A program made the translations under genes and the position numbers. From positions 186,001 to 250,000 of the forward strand of contig WTXD01000003.1 in NCBI GenBank assembly GCA_022496205.1: DNA of 64,000 nucleotides. The letters are read 5' to 3'. This DNA comes from Gloeopeniophorella convolvens (lineage: Eukaryota > Basidiomycota > Agaricomycetes > Russulales). The notes beneath the pieces were generated by a model, which had not been told where the DNA came from, searched no databases, and saw only the letters and a program-made list of their open reading frames with translations. Below, in pieces: positions 11,588 through 22,103 of this stretch. How positions within the stretch are numbered: the first letter of the stretch is position 1; each line of letters begins with the position of its first letter.

Positions 11588-11917
11588 TACACTGCCACGT
11601 TCTCTACGCTCCGACTTCGTGACTTCCGACCCGCGTGCTCACTATCTTATCTTTGTCTCGCGCACCCCATTCCAACGCACGGTGCTAACATGGACTATGC
11701 TCTTGCATAGTCTCTCTTCGACTCACCCTGCTCTCATAAACAGGCCTACTATTTCAAGAAGCGCTCTGAAGCGCCGTAGTGATGTACGTAACTAGCTGCG
11801 TAGATGGGCATGCATGGTAGGCTGTCGGCGCGAACAGAAGGCTTCACAATATGCAACGATCCTCGAGCTCTCCGTGCGTGCTTGGCACAACATCTCTCTC
11901 TCCTGGTTGGGATACTG
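11588..11917. other. Spacer: 3' flank of NLR copy 3
   Basis: From about 11692 this matches the 3' flank of NLR copy 2 (4748-5000), including a conserved stretch around 11755-11825. No gene was recognised. Confidence 0.5.
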
Positions 11918-14900
11918 TCACTGGGAACTTGATCCTGCACCTCCGTCGGGCAGCACTATACGAGTTGCGTCCTGCAGAACGCTTGACAGCAATTTGACGA
12001 TGGCACCGCGCGCCCAAGGGCTCATGTCCATGGAGTCGCTCGCTTGGACCGCTTCCAAAGCAGTTCCGTACCTCTCGCTCCTGATATTTGTGTCTGCGCC
12101 GCGTGCGAGAAGAAGTTCTACAATGTTTACGTTTCCTTCGTGGATGCTCCGATCAGCGCTGTCCCGAATTCGCCGCCTTGAGCGTCGACGTTGAAGCCGC
12201 GGTCAAGGAAGAACTGCACAATGTCGGTCTCTCCCTTCTTGTTGCATGCCGCCGCTTGTAGCATATTCCCATATAGTCCGCCCTGGACATTGATATCGGC
12301 ACCATGGTCGAGCAGTAGCTGAACCATATCGAGATTGCCGATCGACGCTGCCTCGTGGAGCGCACTCCCATACTCACCGCCTAGGGCGTTGACATTGGCG
12401 CCGCGGTCGAGCAGTAGCTGAACCATATCGAGATTGTCGGTCGACACTGCCAGTTGGAGCACACTGCTCTGGTACTTGCCACCCCGCGCGTTGATGTCGG
12501 CACCATGGTCGAGGAGTATCCCGATAGCGGTGAGGGAGCACGCTTCTGCTGCCGCGAGGGGTGGAGTGCCATGATGCCCTCCATTTGCGTTGATATCGTA
12601 GGAGTCGGATGCAAGAATGTGATCCACGATGAAAGGTAGACCGCATAATGCCCCAAAATACAAAGGACTTCCTGGCGGACGCTGATAGGGTTCGCGGTAC
12701 AAGTCCAAGCTGCGAAGTGAGGCCGGTTGGGTCAAAGAGAAGCTTCATGCTTCGATAACGATGTAGACACGTCTGCATATCGCGCGTGCGTGTCCCATGA
12801 GTCCGTAGCGTAAGCTTCCAGATGGGGTCGGATCAAGGTGTTCGCTGCGGCATCAGGTCGGAGAAGGATAGCAAGGCATGCCCTCGCGAGAACGGCATGG
12901 GACGGCCCAGGAAGTACATGGAAGCGGGAGGCTCTTGACTCCGAGTTGATGAGCCGATCGGAAGTCAAGAACTCCTTGACCGTGAAGTGAGCAAATTGCA
13001 CGGTCCGCCGCGGAGCCTCCCTACAGCGCACGTCCTCGTAAATGACCTGTATCAGACTCATGGGCAAGTGAATAGGACCGCACTCTTCGGATCTTTTGAT
13101 CGCCAATTGTCGTGGTATGTGGGAATCTCCTCGTCGAAGCTAATCGCAAGAACTTCCGCGAGCTCCTCCACAAGGTGGGCGTGTCGAGAACAACAAGCAT
13201 TGAAACAGCCGATGGGCATTCTCCACTTGTCCTCGCTGATACGTTCCAGTGTAGATTCGTATGTTGCGTGCAGGGTCGTGGGGAGTGATCTCAGAGTGGG
13301 TCCGATCTCCGAGATCGGGCAGTCGCAAAGGGTGTCGAGCTGGTAGGAAACGCATTGGAATCTACATAGAATGAGCCAATCTTCGCAAATCGATCTAAGG
13401 GTATATGCGACTCACATGCCGTCCGCCTTCTCTGACAAGACTGAAATGACCTCTTCTTTGATTGTCTCCCCCACCCTGCATACTCCTGTTCGTCTTGACA
13501 GTGGAGCGGATCAGGGCGCGATATCTTCGCGGTGTTCTCCTTCCTCGTCAAGGACTACCTGATGAGACGCCAGTGGTGTCAAGACTTGTCCGATGTCGTC
13601 CTCAGGTCGGCTAGTGACGCAGATCCGCAAGCCCGGAATCCCCAGACCGAGAAGCCAGCTCATAAGCTCCATGGTCTTCTCACGTGACGATGGTTCACCA
13701 TCTGAGGTTGGCATCACATCCAAAGCATCGACGACGATGTATTTGGTGGCATCCGGCCGGATGGTAAGCATCTCCTCCAAGCACTGCGTGAGATCAGCAG
13801 AGTTAGGCGTCCGAGAGCCATCTTTGTATTTCGAATGGAGTTTGCGAAGTATGTTCTCCGACTCGTCCGACTGAGTAGAAAGGTCTATCAGTAAGGAGCC
13901 GAGAAGGCTGGGGTAAGACTGCGTTGTCGGGTCCGTGGGGTCGCAGTAGAAGTACGCCAGGGCGGCTGACAGTCTGCTGATATGAAGCCACTGTCGTAAA
14001 TGATTGATGATTGTGGAGCTAATCCGTCCCAGAAGTGGCCAAGTTAGACAATAGCTCGTGACCCTAGCATGCTCGATGAGTTGCGTACCAAATCACAGTT
14101 TTTCCCGCTCCCGCTGCAAAGAAAGGTCAGCTCTCGTCTAGAAGGTGAAATTGAACGACATACGCTTGCCGGTAATCCACAATAGTGTCCCGCTGGACTT
14201 CCATGACTCGAAAACTCTGCCACGAACGAGCCACTTTGAGGTGCCAGGGTGGTGTGCATCGGACACGGTTACCTGGTTCGCGAGCGAGTCTGGCGAAGAT
14301 AACCAAGTCCGATACCGCTCTGCCCGCCGCTCGCCTGCAATGATCGTTCAGACGCCTCAATTGGACACATGGATACCACGGGGACGTACGCTCTCGCTTC
14401 TGCTGTAGCCGCTCAACCATTTCGGTCTCGTACCGTGCCAGCGCCGTATCCATGAAACGCTTCACACTGGTGAGCTCATCCAGTTGTCTGAGCATGTGCT
14501 CAATCTCTTTGTCTCCGCACACCATAGTGAAGACCTTCCTGATATATCGTTTGGCCATGACTGGGCTCGCGTTGAGCCGCATCAGGCGCCTCGGGAACGC
14601 AAAAAACTCACGAATGACGGTGTCGCTGGGACTCATCTTCTGAGTCAGGAGCGCGAACACGCTGATCAATTCGACCAGGATGTCCAATATCATTTTCGTC
14701 GTCGCGTCGTCATATGGGACATCTTCGGGTACAAACAAAATCTCGAGGCGCTTCAAGAAGCATGCCATCTGTTCAAGTAGTCGCATCAATGTTTTGTGGT
14801 TTTTCATACAATTGTCTGGAATCTGGGACCTGTTCAGCAAGGGTGACGTGAAAGGAGGGGTACTGATTGGTACGCACCGTGAGGAGTATTTCGATGGCAC

Positions 14901-15275
14901 CGAATATCATTTCTGCCGGTTGAGACCCCTAACCCAGAAGCTTCAGTGTATGGCTACAGGCCCTAGAAATAAAGAACGCACGAGACCTGTGGCCTTTCCA
15001 GCCATGTCGCAGAATGAACGGATGATCACGACAATCGGCGCGATCTCTTCGAGCATGCGAACCATCCGGCGACTCTCATGGGTCGCGTCCGACTGCTCTG
15101 CTTCCTTCCGAAGTGAAGCAGTAACTTTTTCCGGAGATGGACATGTGCTGAGCTCGGCGACGAGCGCATGGGCAGTGGGATCCTGTCCTGTCTTTTTCTT
15201 GTAGTCTTCAAGTGCTTTGATAAAAAGCGAACGGTAGGACGCTGCGCTCTGAGACTGAGTCCCAGCCGCAGGCAT
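11918..15275 (-). pseudogene. Goodbye-NACHT-ankyrin NLR, copy 3 (frameshifted)
   Basis: Paralogue of copies 1 and 2. The first usable ATG is 15275-15273; the start used in copy 2 is mutated here. Order: Goodbye-type domain (LEDYKKKTGQDPTAH; an open stretch 14127-14900 with LFVPEDVPYDD and KEIEHMLRQLDELTS), linker, P-loop region (~14090), NACHT (YIVVDALDV, CVTSRPEDDI, ~13590-13740), winged helix (FAHFTVKEFLTSDRL, ~12970) and about five ankyrin repeats (12127-12620, GGxxGxxLHxAA...LLLDxGADINxxG pattern). Frame breaks against copy 2 lie near 13515, 12750, 12725 and 12142; after the last one the reading frame stops early. The reconstructed end is a TGA at 11918-11920. It is the least damaged of the three minus-strand copies. 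Confidence 0.78.
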
Positions 15276-15935
15276 AGGGATAATGGGTTTTGTGGTTAAT
15301 ATGCGGAGGGGCAGGTGGAGACGGGTCCTTGCGATGGGCAGGGGGGCGTGAAGGATAAGTCCCGAAGCCGAAGACTATGGGTTGTTGACGGGTTGTATGT
15401 ACCAGAGGGTGTGGCGCCCAAGTCGCGGCTGTAGGCGGATGCAAGGGGAATAGGGGATAGGGGGTCTTGCATTGTGGCGGGTTGGAGTGGGTAGATAGGG
15501 CCTGGCCGTGCATGTGGTCCTACACACTGAGCCAGGGAGTGTACGAGTACGGTGCGATCATAGCAACCTTAGCCGCGGCCGAGCTCATGAGGTCACGCTC
15601 AACACAGTGGCAGTGCACAATATCCGGTGCTATCCAGTGCACCAAACACGGTCAAAAGGCGTCGACCGGCGCAAAACTCACTCTCCCCGCGCCAACCAAC
15701 CAAATTAAAGATTAGCGTACTAGATCTGAGTACTACACACTCCGCCCAACGCGCAAACAAGCAAACGAGAAACGAAAAACGAAAAACGAAAAACGAAAAA
15801 CGAAAAATCCAACTCTGCTATGTGCCTACTTCGAGCGCTCATTACGATTCAGGCGAGAGAGAAAAACCAAGGACGCAGTCGGGTCCAAGCGCGGGGCGAT
15901 GCGTTAGTCTAAGCAGCCCACGTCGCTTCCCCGGG
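15276..15935. other. Spacer: CAT2 tail remnant and AACGAAA microsatellite
   Basis: Shared NLR upstream DNA is followed at about 15392-15436 by a relic of the last ~45 bp of CAT2 (it ends AAGTCGCGGCTGTAG, identical to the real CAT2 end). CAT2 downstream flank follows, then a microsatellite at 15765-15808, then the 3' flank of the DnaJ gene. No gene was recognised. Confidence 0.6.
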
Positions 15936-17996
15936 TCACGCAGCACCATGTGCATGCGCATGCGCACCCGCATAGTGTGAATGCGCATGTGCGGGCGAGG
16001 ACTGTCCGTTCGCGCCAGCGGCCGCCCCCGCGCCGTGCTGCCGCTCCGCTGCGTGCGCGCGGTTCAGCGCCGCCTGCGCCGCAGCGCTCGGCGGTGCCTG
16101 CTTCTTCTTCGGCTTGGCCGCCTCGGCGACCATCCTACGCCCGCACACGTCAGATCAGGTCAGCGCGCGATGAGCAGGAAGGGCACCCACCGCTCGAGCT
16201 CGCGACGCTCCTCGTCCGACTCGTCGGGCTGTGTGCTCTTGAAGATCGCGCCGAGGAGGAGGAGCCCGCGCGCGCGGTGGTACAGCTCCTGGTCCGGTGC
16301 GGTGGGATCCTTGAGCACGTTGTCGACGACCTGCGCAAGAGGCTGTGAGCGCTGGCGCGGGCGCGCGACGCAGAAGTATGGCGCACCTCACGGAGGACCT
16401 GGACGACCTCGAAGCGCGTGCCGCGCCACGAGGCGAGCATGATCTTGCCCGTCACGTCGATCTCGAGAGCCTTGAGCTCCTCCTCACCAACCTCGCCCTT
16501 GAGCTGCGCGCGCTCGATGTCCTGCATGACCTGCTGTACGCTCAGCCTGCGCACGTATGCATCAGCCACGCGACGAGCGCCGAAGAGCGTGCGACGACGC
16601 ACGCGCTGCCGATGACGCCCCACGCGTCCTTCGCGACCGCACCCTTCTCCTTCAGACGCGACCAGAACCCCGCGCTGTGCAACAGCACGCGTCAGCCCCT
16701 GTTCGCTGGCACCGGTCCGCGCGCACTCACATGCCAAGGAACTTCTTGCTCTTCAGGAATGCGCTCGCCTTGGTGACATACACCGTACCGATCGCATGCA
16801 ACAGCTCGACGCCAAAGCTCTCGAGCTTGAGGTCGTCCGCCTCGCGGCGCATGCGCGCCTCCCACGCGGCCGTCTCCGCGTCACCCGGCGCACCGGGCGC
16901 CTTGGCGCCGACGAACGGCCGCAGCCGCTCCGCAAGCTTCTCGGTCAGCATCTGCACGCGCACCTCGAGCGCGCGCTTGCGCTCGCGCTCGTGAGCCGCG
17001 AGCGCCGCGCGCTGCTCGGGAGACAGCTTGGGCCGCTTTTTTCCGTGCGCGTGCGCGGGCGGAGGCGAGCCGGTGGGCGTGGGCGCGTGCGTGGGGCTCA
17101 GGGCGGCGGGGCTGGAGGGGGGTGGAGAGGCGGTGGCGGCGGCGGCAGCGGCGTGCGGGGGCTCCTCGGACGCGGGCGAGGGCACCAGCGACGCACGGTG
17201 GCTCGCCGACGCACTTGCACTCGCGCCTGAACTCGCACCCGCACCTGCACCCGCACCCGGACTCGCGCCGGCGGGCTTTGCATCGACGGACGCACCCGCA
17301 CCCGACGCGCCTGCGGCGGCATCCGCCTCCGCCTTTTCCTCCTCAGAGAGTATCGTGCTCGCGACGCTCGTCATATCCTTCATGAGCGAGATCTCGCCAA
17401 TCTATCGCGCCGCATCAGTATCACCACCGGCATCAGCAGTGCCCGGGGCAGCGCACGTAGTCCATGAAGCGCTCGCCGCCAAACACGTTCGCGAAGAAGC
17501 TCGCGGGGTCCTCGACGTTCTGCCCGCCCTCGGCGCTGACCATCTTCTTCCCGTTCTTATCGTACACCGCGCGGAGGTTCTGCGTGCGCGCGCGCGTCAG
17601 GGGGCTCCTAGGGTATGCACGCTAGGCTGTGTGGCACGCACCGAGTCGGAGAGCACGCGGTACGCCTCGCTGAGGGGAGGCGGTTGAGCAGGGGGCGAAG
17701 AGGCGGGCAGACAGGAGCGCGGCGCACCTCATCTCCTTGAACTTCTCCTCTGCATCGGGCGATGGGTTCTTGTCGGGGTGGTACTGCGGCGGCGGGGGTC
17801 AGTACGCCGTGCGGGATCCCCGCGCACAGGACACACGCACACGCATTGCAGCCTTGCGGTAGGCCTTCTTCAGGTCCGTGTCGCTCGCGTCGACCGCGAC
17901 ACCGAGCTGGGCGGAGCAGCGTCAGTGTCGCCAGCGCTGGCGGCGGTGCGGACAGGGGCGCACCATATCGTAGTACTCAGTCTCTACAGGTGCCAT
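15936..17996 (-). CDS. DnaJ-X class Hsp40 co-chaperone (Caj1/Djp1-like)
   Basis: A J-protein that should stimulate Hsp70 ATPase; DnaJ-X family members act in the cytosol and at ER/peroxisome surfaces. Ten exons keep frame: 17996-17964, 17906-17841, 17783-17728, 17669-17642, 17579-17457, 17401-16731, 16674-16603, 16546-16387, 16342-16191, 16134-15936 (519 aa). The start MAPVETEYYDM is typical of the family. The J-domain has LGVAVDASDTDLKKAYR, HPD in YHPDKNPSPDAEEKF, and MSEAYRVLSDS. Next come VEDPASFFANVFGGERFMDY and IGEISLMKDMTSVAS, then an Ala/Ser/Pro-rich acidic linker (~residues 130-230). The DnaJ-X domain follows (ESFGVELLHAIGTVYVTKA, FWSRLKEKG, SWRGTRFEVVQVLRE), with a His/Ala-rich tail. 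It is head-to-head with the intact NLR across 509 bp. A broken copy lies at 8839-10310. Confidence 0.92.
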
Positions 17997-18505
17997 GTTC
18001 GCTTGCTCGCCTGTTGATTGTGTATAGGAGGAAGGGAGAGAGGATGGGTTGCGGGTTGTTGGGCGCGGCTGCGCAGGAGTGACCACAGCCTTTGCAGTGA
18101 CAAGGTGGATATCGCCTTATGTAAGCCCCCCACTGCCAGGCTCTCGCTAATTATGTCGACCATGGCCGCGTAGGTTGATATTCATTTGTCTACTCCACCC
18201 TCAACAACCACGCGCCGGTACATTGAAGTCAAGGGCGGTGGCAAGCGGTGCTCTCAAAGCAGCACTCACAAGTTCAACGCTCATGCATCATGCATCATGG
18301 CCCACGCCACTGCCTCAGGCGCTGCGCCGTCCTTATTGAGAGAGCCTATCTGCTACTTTCCCGCAGCAATGAAAGGATGCTGTGTAGTAGTATGTGCCAT
18401 GCACAAGCCGCGTGTCTTTACCGTTCTCAGTCGTTCCTTGGAGTCGTTTGTGAGCTACAGTAACTCTCCAACGTATCACCACGCAGCTCCCTCTGAGCAG
18501 CCAGA
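17997..18505. promoter_or_regulatory. Divergent promoter region, DnaJ gene / intact NLR
   Basis: This 509-bp interval separates two start codons pointing away from each other. Bases 18047-18135, upstream of the DnaJ start, recur almost unchanged at about 22795-22886. No defined regulatory motif was identified; a shared bidirectional promoter is inference from the geometry. Confidence 0.4.
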
Positions 18506-21500
18506 ATGGCTTCCACACTGAGCGTGATCTCCTCGGACGACTCGGCGCGCTTCAGGCTGCTCTTCGAGGGTGCCTTGAAAGAATACGGCGAACATACTGG
18601 CACAGACCTGGCGGCCCACCCACTCTGTGATAGACTTCAGGCCTGCAAATCTGTGGAAACTGTCATCGATGTAGTCAAAGAGCAAGCGCGGGCCTTTGGC
18701 GAATACCGGAGGGGCAGCCGGGCGACGCAACTAATGACCAAGCTCAAACCATTGGTGGATACCATGTTGGTTCTTAATGAGGGTCTCGGCGATGCCCTCG
18801 GCGAAGTACGTCCCGGGCCCATTTCCCCAAGCACAGATACTCAAACGCAGGTTTACTAGGCATTCAAACCTGCGAAGTATGTCTGCGCTGGAGTTGGTCT
18901 CCTTCTCAGTGTGAGTCCTTGAACGCCGTGCCCTTGAAAATCTTTGTAGCAACTAGATTGCAGGCATCCAAGGGCGTTTCAGACAGCTACGACTCCCTCA
19001 TCGACCTCTTTGACACAATGAGTCGCTTTCTCGAACGTGTCACGGTCTACACGCGTGTGGAGCCAATCGGTCCGTCCATGGCCGAAATCATCGTCAAAAT
19101 GATGATAGGGCTGCTCGATATTCTCGGGCTTGCAACGAAGGAGATAAAGCAAGGTCGGCTTAGTAAGTGACAGTCGACTTGGACGTATCTTGTCAATGAC
19201 CTCGGCAACATAGGGGCGTTCGGGAAGAAACTACTGGGATCGAGAAAGATCGAAGACGTCGTGAAGCGGCTCGACAGACTCACGCTGGAAGGAAGCCGCA
19301 TGTCGACTACGCATATTCTCCTGATCGTCCACACGCTGATCGAGAACCTGAAGGGCGTCATGACCAGTGCGCACCCCATTGATCTCGCCGTGAACGCACC
19401 TCATTGGTTTACACTGTACAGATGCGGAAACCTCCACCGTTACACTTGAAGATGCTCTTGGTACGGAACATCGATCTCTCGTCTTTACGTGTGTCAACAT
19501 CGACTTTACGGACCAGCCTCCATCCAGGAAGTCGCGAATAGCATGAACAGGATCAATCGTTCGTTCCCATATCTCGATTGCTGCAGACCCCACATCTGAA
19601 GCTTCGCCGAACAGGCGACGAACTCTATAAGAGGTGTACCGAATGGCTCTCCCCACCTGACCCATTTTCGAACCACTCTTCGAAGCGCGAGCAGTGTCAC
19701 AAAGGCTCGGCCGACTGGTTCATTCATGGAAACGCCTTTGGAGAGTGGAAGGTATCAGACAGCCCTTTCCTGTGGCTGTACGGAAAACGTACGCCTCGTC
19801 ATCTTGTGCGTGCGGTATCGTTTCTCATCGTCTGCCATGCTCGCAGCGGGATCTGGGAAGAGCGTCCTGTGGTATGATTGTCCCATCTCTAACCACTCGA
19901 CGTTACTGATCATCTAAAAACCAGTTCGGCAATGATTGATCACTGTGCGCACCATCTGTGCCGTACGGGACTAGGCACCATGGCCTTCTTCTACTGCGAT
20001 TTCAACGATTCCGCAAAACAGAGTCTAGGCGGGATTCTCCGCTCCATCTTGGTTCAATTCTGCGAACAGTCGGACTCGTACTCGGAGATCCTCTCCCACT
20101 TCCACTCAAAAAACAAGGGACATCCGCCCAGCAATGACGCTCTCGGACGATGCCTGAAGGCAATGCTGGCGCTCCCCAATGAAGCCGCAAAGTATATCTT
20201 TGTGGATGCGCTGGACGAATGCCCCAACTCTGGGCTACCATCGCCACGCGGTATAATCCTCAGCTTTCTGAAGGATATCATCGAGTCTCGCTTTTCAGAT
20301 GTTCATATCTGCATCACCAGTCGTCCTGAGGGCGACATCAGAGAAGTCTTCGGACACGGTCTGGCATCGTTCCGTGTTTCGCTCGAGAAGGAAATTGGGC
20401 AAAAATACGCCATAGCCAACTACATCGTATCATCGGTTGAATCGCATCCCAAGATGCGCAAGTGGAACACGACGACCAAGGACCTAGTTGTTGATACACT
20501 GAAAAGCAATGCCCACGGAATGTGAGTCGATTGCTGACCCCGACGATGTGCGGTATTGAGGTTTTGTTGGCGTAGGTTCCGATATGTGTACTGTCAGCTT
20601 AACGAGTTGTGCGACCTTCACCCAGCGACCATTCGCCGCACGCTCGAGACTCTCCCGAAGACACTGTACGAAACATACGAATCAACACTCCGGCGCATTC
20701 CTGAGGGAAGCTGGGAATTGGCCCATCGCATCTTCCAATGTGTGTCCTTCTCACGGCGTCCACTCAATGTTGAAGAGCTCGCGGAGATTCTGGTGGTTGA
20801 TTTCGAAGGAGACACCCCCACGTATCACTCCGATTGGCGCGCAGAGGACGCACAACAGGCGTTGTTGTCCTTCTGTCCTGGAAGCTTCCTTTCCATCGTG
20901 CCAAACTTCGAGCGTGGAAGTGAAGTGCGGTTTGCACACTTCTCCGTGCAGGAATTCTTGACTTCAACAATCATTGTGGACTCTCCAGTGGCAAAAATTT
21001 CTCGCTTTCGTGTCCTTCCAAGGCCTTCCCACACACTCCTTGCGCAGATCTGCCTCATCACCCTGCTCCAAGCCGACGGCACTGCCGACAGAGACAACCT
21101 CTCCAAAAGTCTTCCTCTTTTTGATTACGCTGTCGGTTACTGGGATGGACATGCCCAATTCGACGACGTGGCACTCTTGGTGATGGATTTGGCAACAAAT
21201 ATGCTTGATCCCGCCCACCCCCACCGTGTAGCTTGGCTTTCACACGAACCGTCATATCGGTTTGGCGAGGAGATCCCCCGGCTCACCCTCATGCCGAGGC
21301 ACTCGGAAGGCACGACTTTATACTTCGCAGCACTCTGCGGCCTTCAACTTGTCGTAGAGCATCTGATGATATCGCATCCAGGGGATATCAACCAGAGGGG
21401 TGGTTACTATGAAACACCCCTCAATGCGGCGTTACATTATGGTCATATCGACATAGTGCGATCACTGCTCGGCCATGGCGCCGATCCAAACATCTCTGTT

Positions 21501-22103
21501 GACTTTAGCGAAACCGCGCTGCAGGTCGCGTCTGCCAAATGGCACATCAACATCGTTCAGCTGTTGCTTGACTACGGCGCCGACCCAAATGCCCCCGCTA
21601 GTCCTGACGGAACCGCGCTGCAAGGCGCGTCTTTTAGAGGAGCTGCCGACATTGTTCAGCTGCTACTCGAGCATGACGCAGATCCAAATGCTCCCGCTGG
21701 TCCTGGTGGAACTGCGCTGCAGAGCGCATCTTTTAGAGGGGATGCCGACACCGTTCAGCTGTTGCTCAAGCATGGCGCAGATCCAAACGCTCCCGCCCAT
21801 GATGGTGAAACCGCGCTACAGGGTGCATCTATTACAGGGGATGCTGACACCATTCAGCTACTGCTCGAGCAAGGTGCTGATCCGAATGCTCCCGCTGGTC
21901 CTGGTGACACCGCGCTTTACAATGCGTCGTATCTTGGGCACCTAGACATCGTACACCTCCTGTTGACCCATGGCTTGGATGTGAATGCCCCGGGTAGCGA
22001 GTACGATGATGCACTGCAGATGGCTTCAAACAGAGGTCATACTGAAGTCGCGGATCTACTTTCAACCCACAGAAACGATTCACGGCACGTTGTCCGACAC
22101 TGA
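18506..22103 (+). CDS. Goodbye-NACHT-ankyrin NLR (largely intact)
   Basis: A STAND-type immune/incompatibility receptor. Exons that can be phased: 18506-18805, 18860-18910, 18964-19162, 19214-19366, 19422 onward, one ending at 19788, 19847 onward, ~19930-20521, and 20576-22103. An in-frame TGA at 19168 is removed by the 51-nt intron 19163-19213. Splicing at 19460-19580 and 19880-19930 is not resolved. Domains: Goodbye-type (LLFEGALKEYGEHTGTD; SKGVSDSYDSLIDLFD; FGKKLLGSRKIEDVVKRLD), WLSPPDP linker, P-loop built across an intron (YGKPGSGKSVLWY), NACHT (AFFYCDF, YIFVDALDE, CITSRPEGDI), winged-helix region (LPKTLYETYESTLRRI; RFAHFSVQEFLTS) and seven to eight ankyrin repeats of 33 aa (about 21330-22060). 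It diverges clearly from copies 1-3 and points the other way. The unresolved introns leave some doubt that every exon is open. Confidence 0.82.
21486..21980 (+). repeat. 99-bp tandem repeat encoding ankyrin units
   Basis: The codon pair in DPN recurs exactly every 99 bases (CCA at 21585, 21684, 21783; CCG at 21882). The central units are very similar in DNA as well as protein (ADPNAPAxPGxTALQxASFR pattern). Such homogeneity inside an ankyrin tract suggests recent unit duplication or gene conversion. Confidence 0.75.

Noticed and set aside
18919..19170. TGA at 19168 as evidence that the fourth NLR is also a pseudogene
   Set aside because: A 51-nt intron (19163-19213) removes it and restores the RAFGKKLLGSRK segment in phase.
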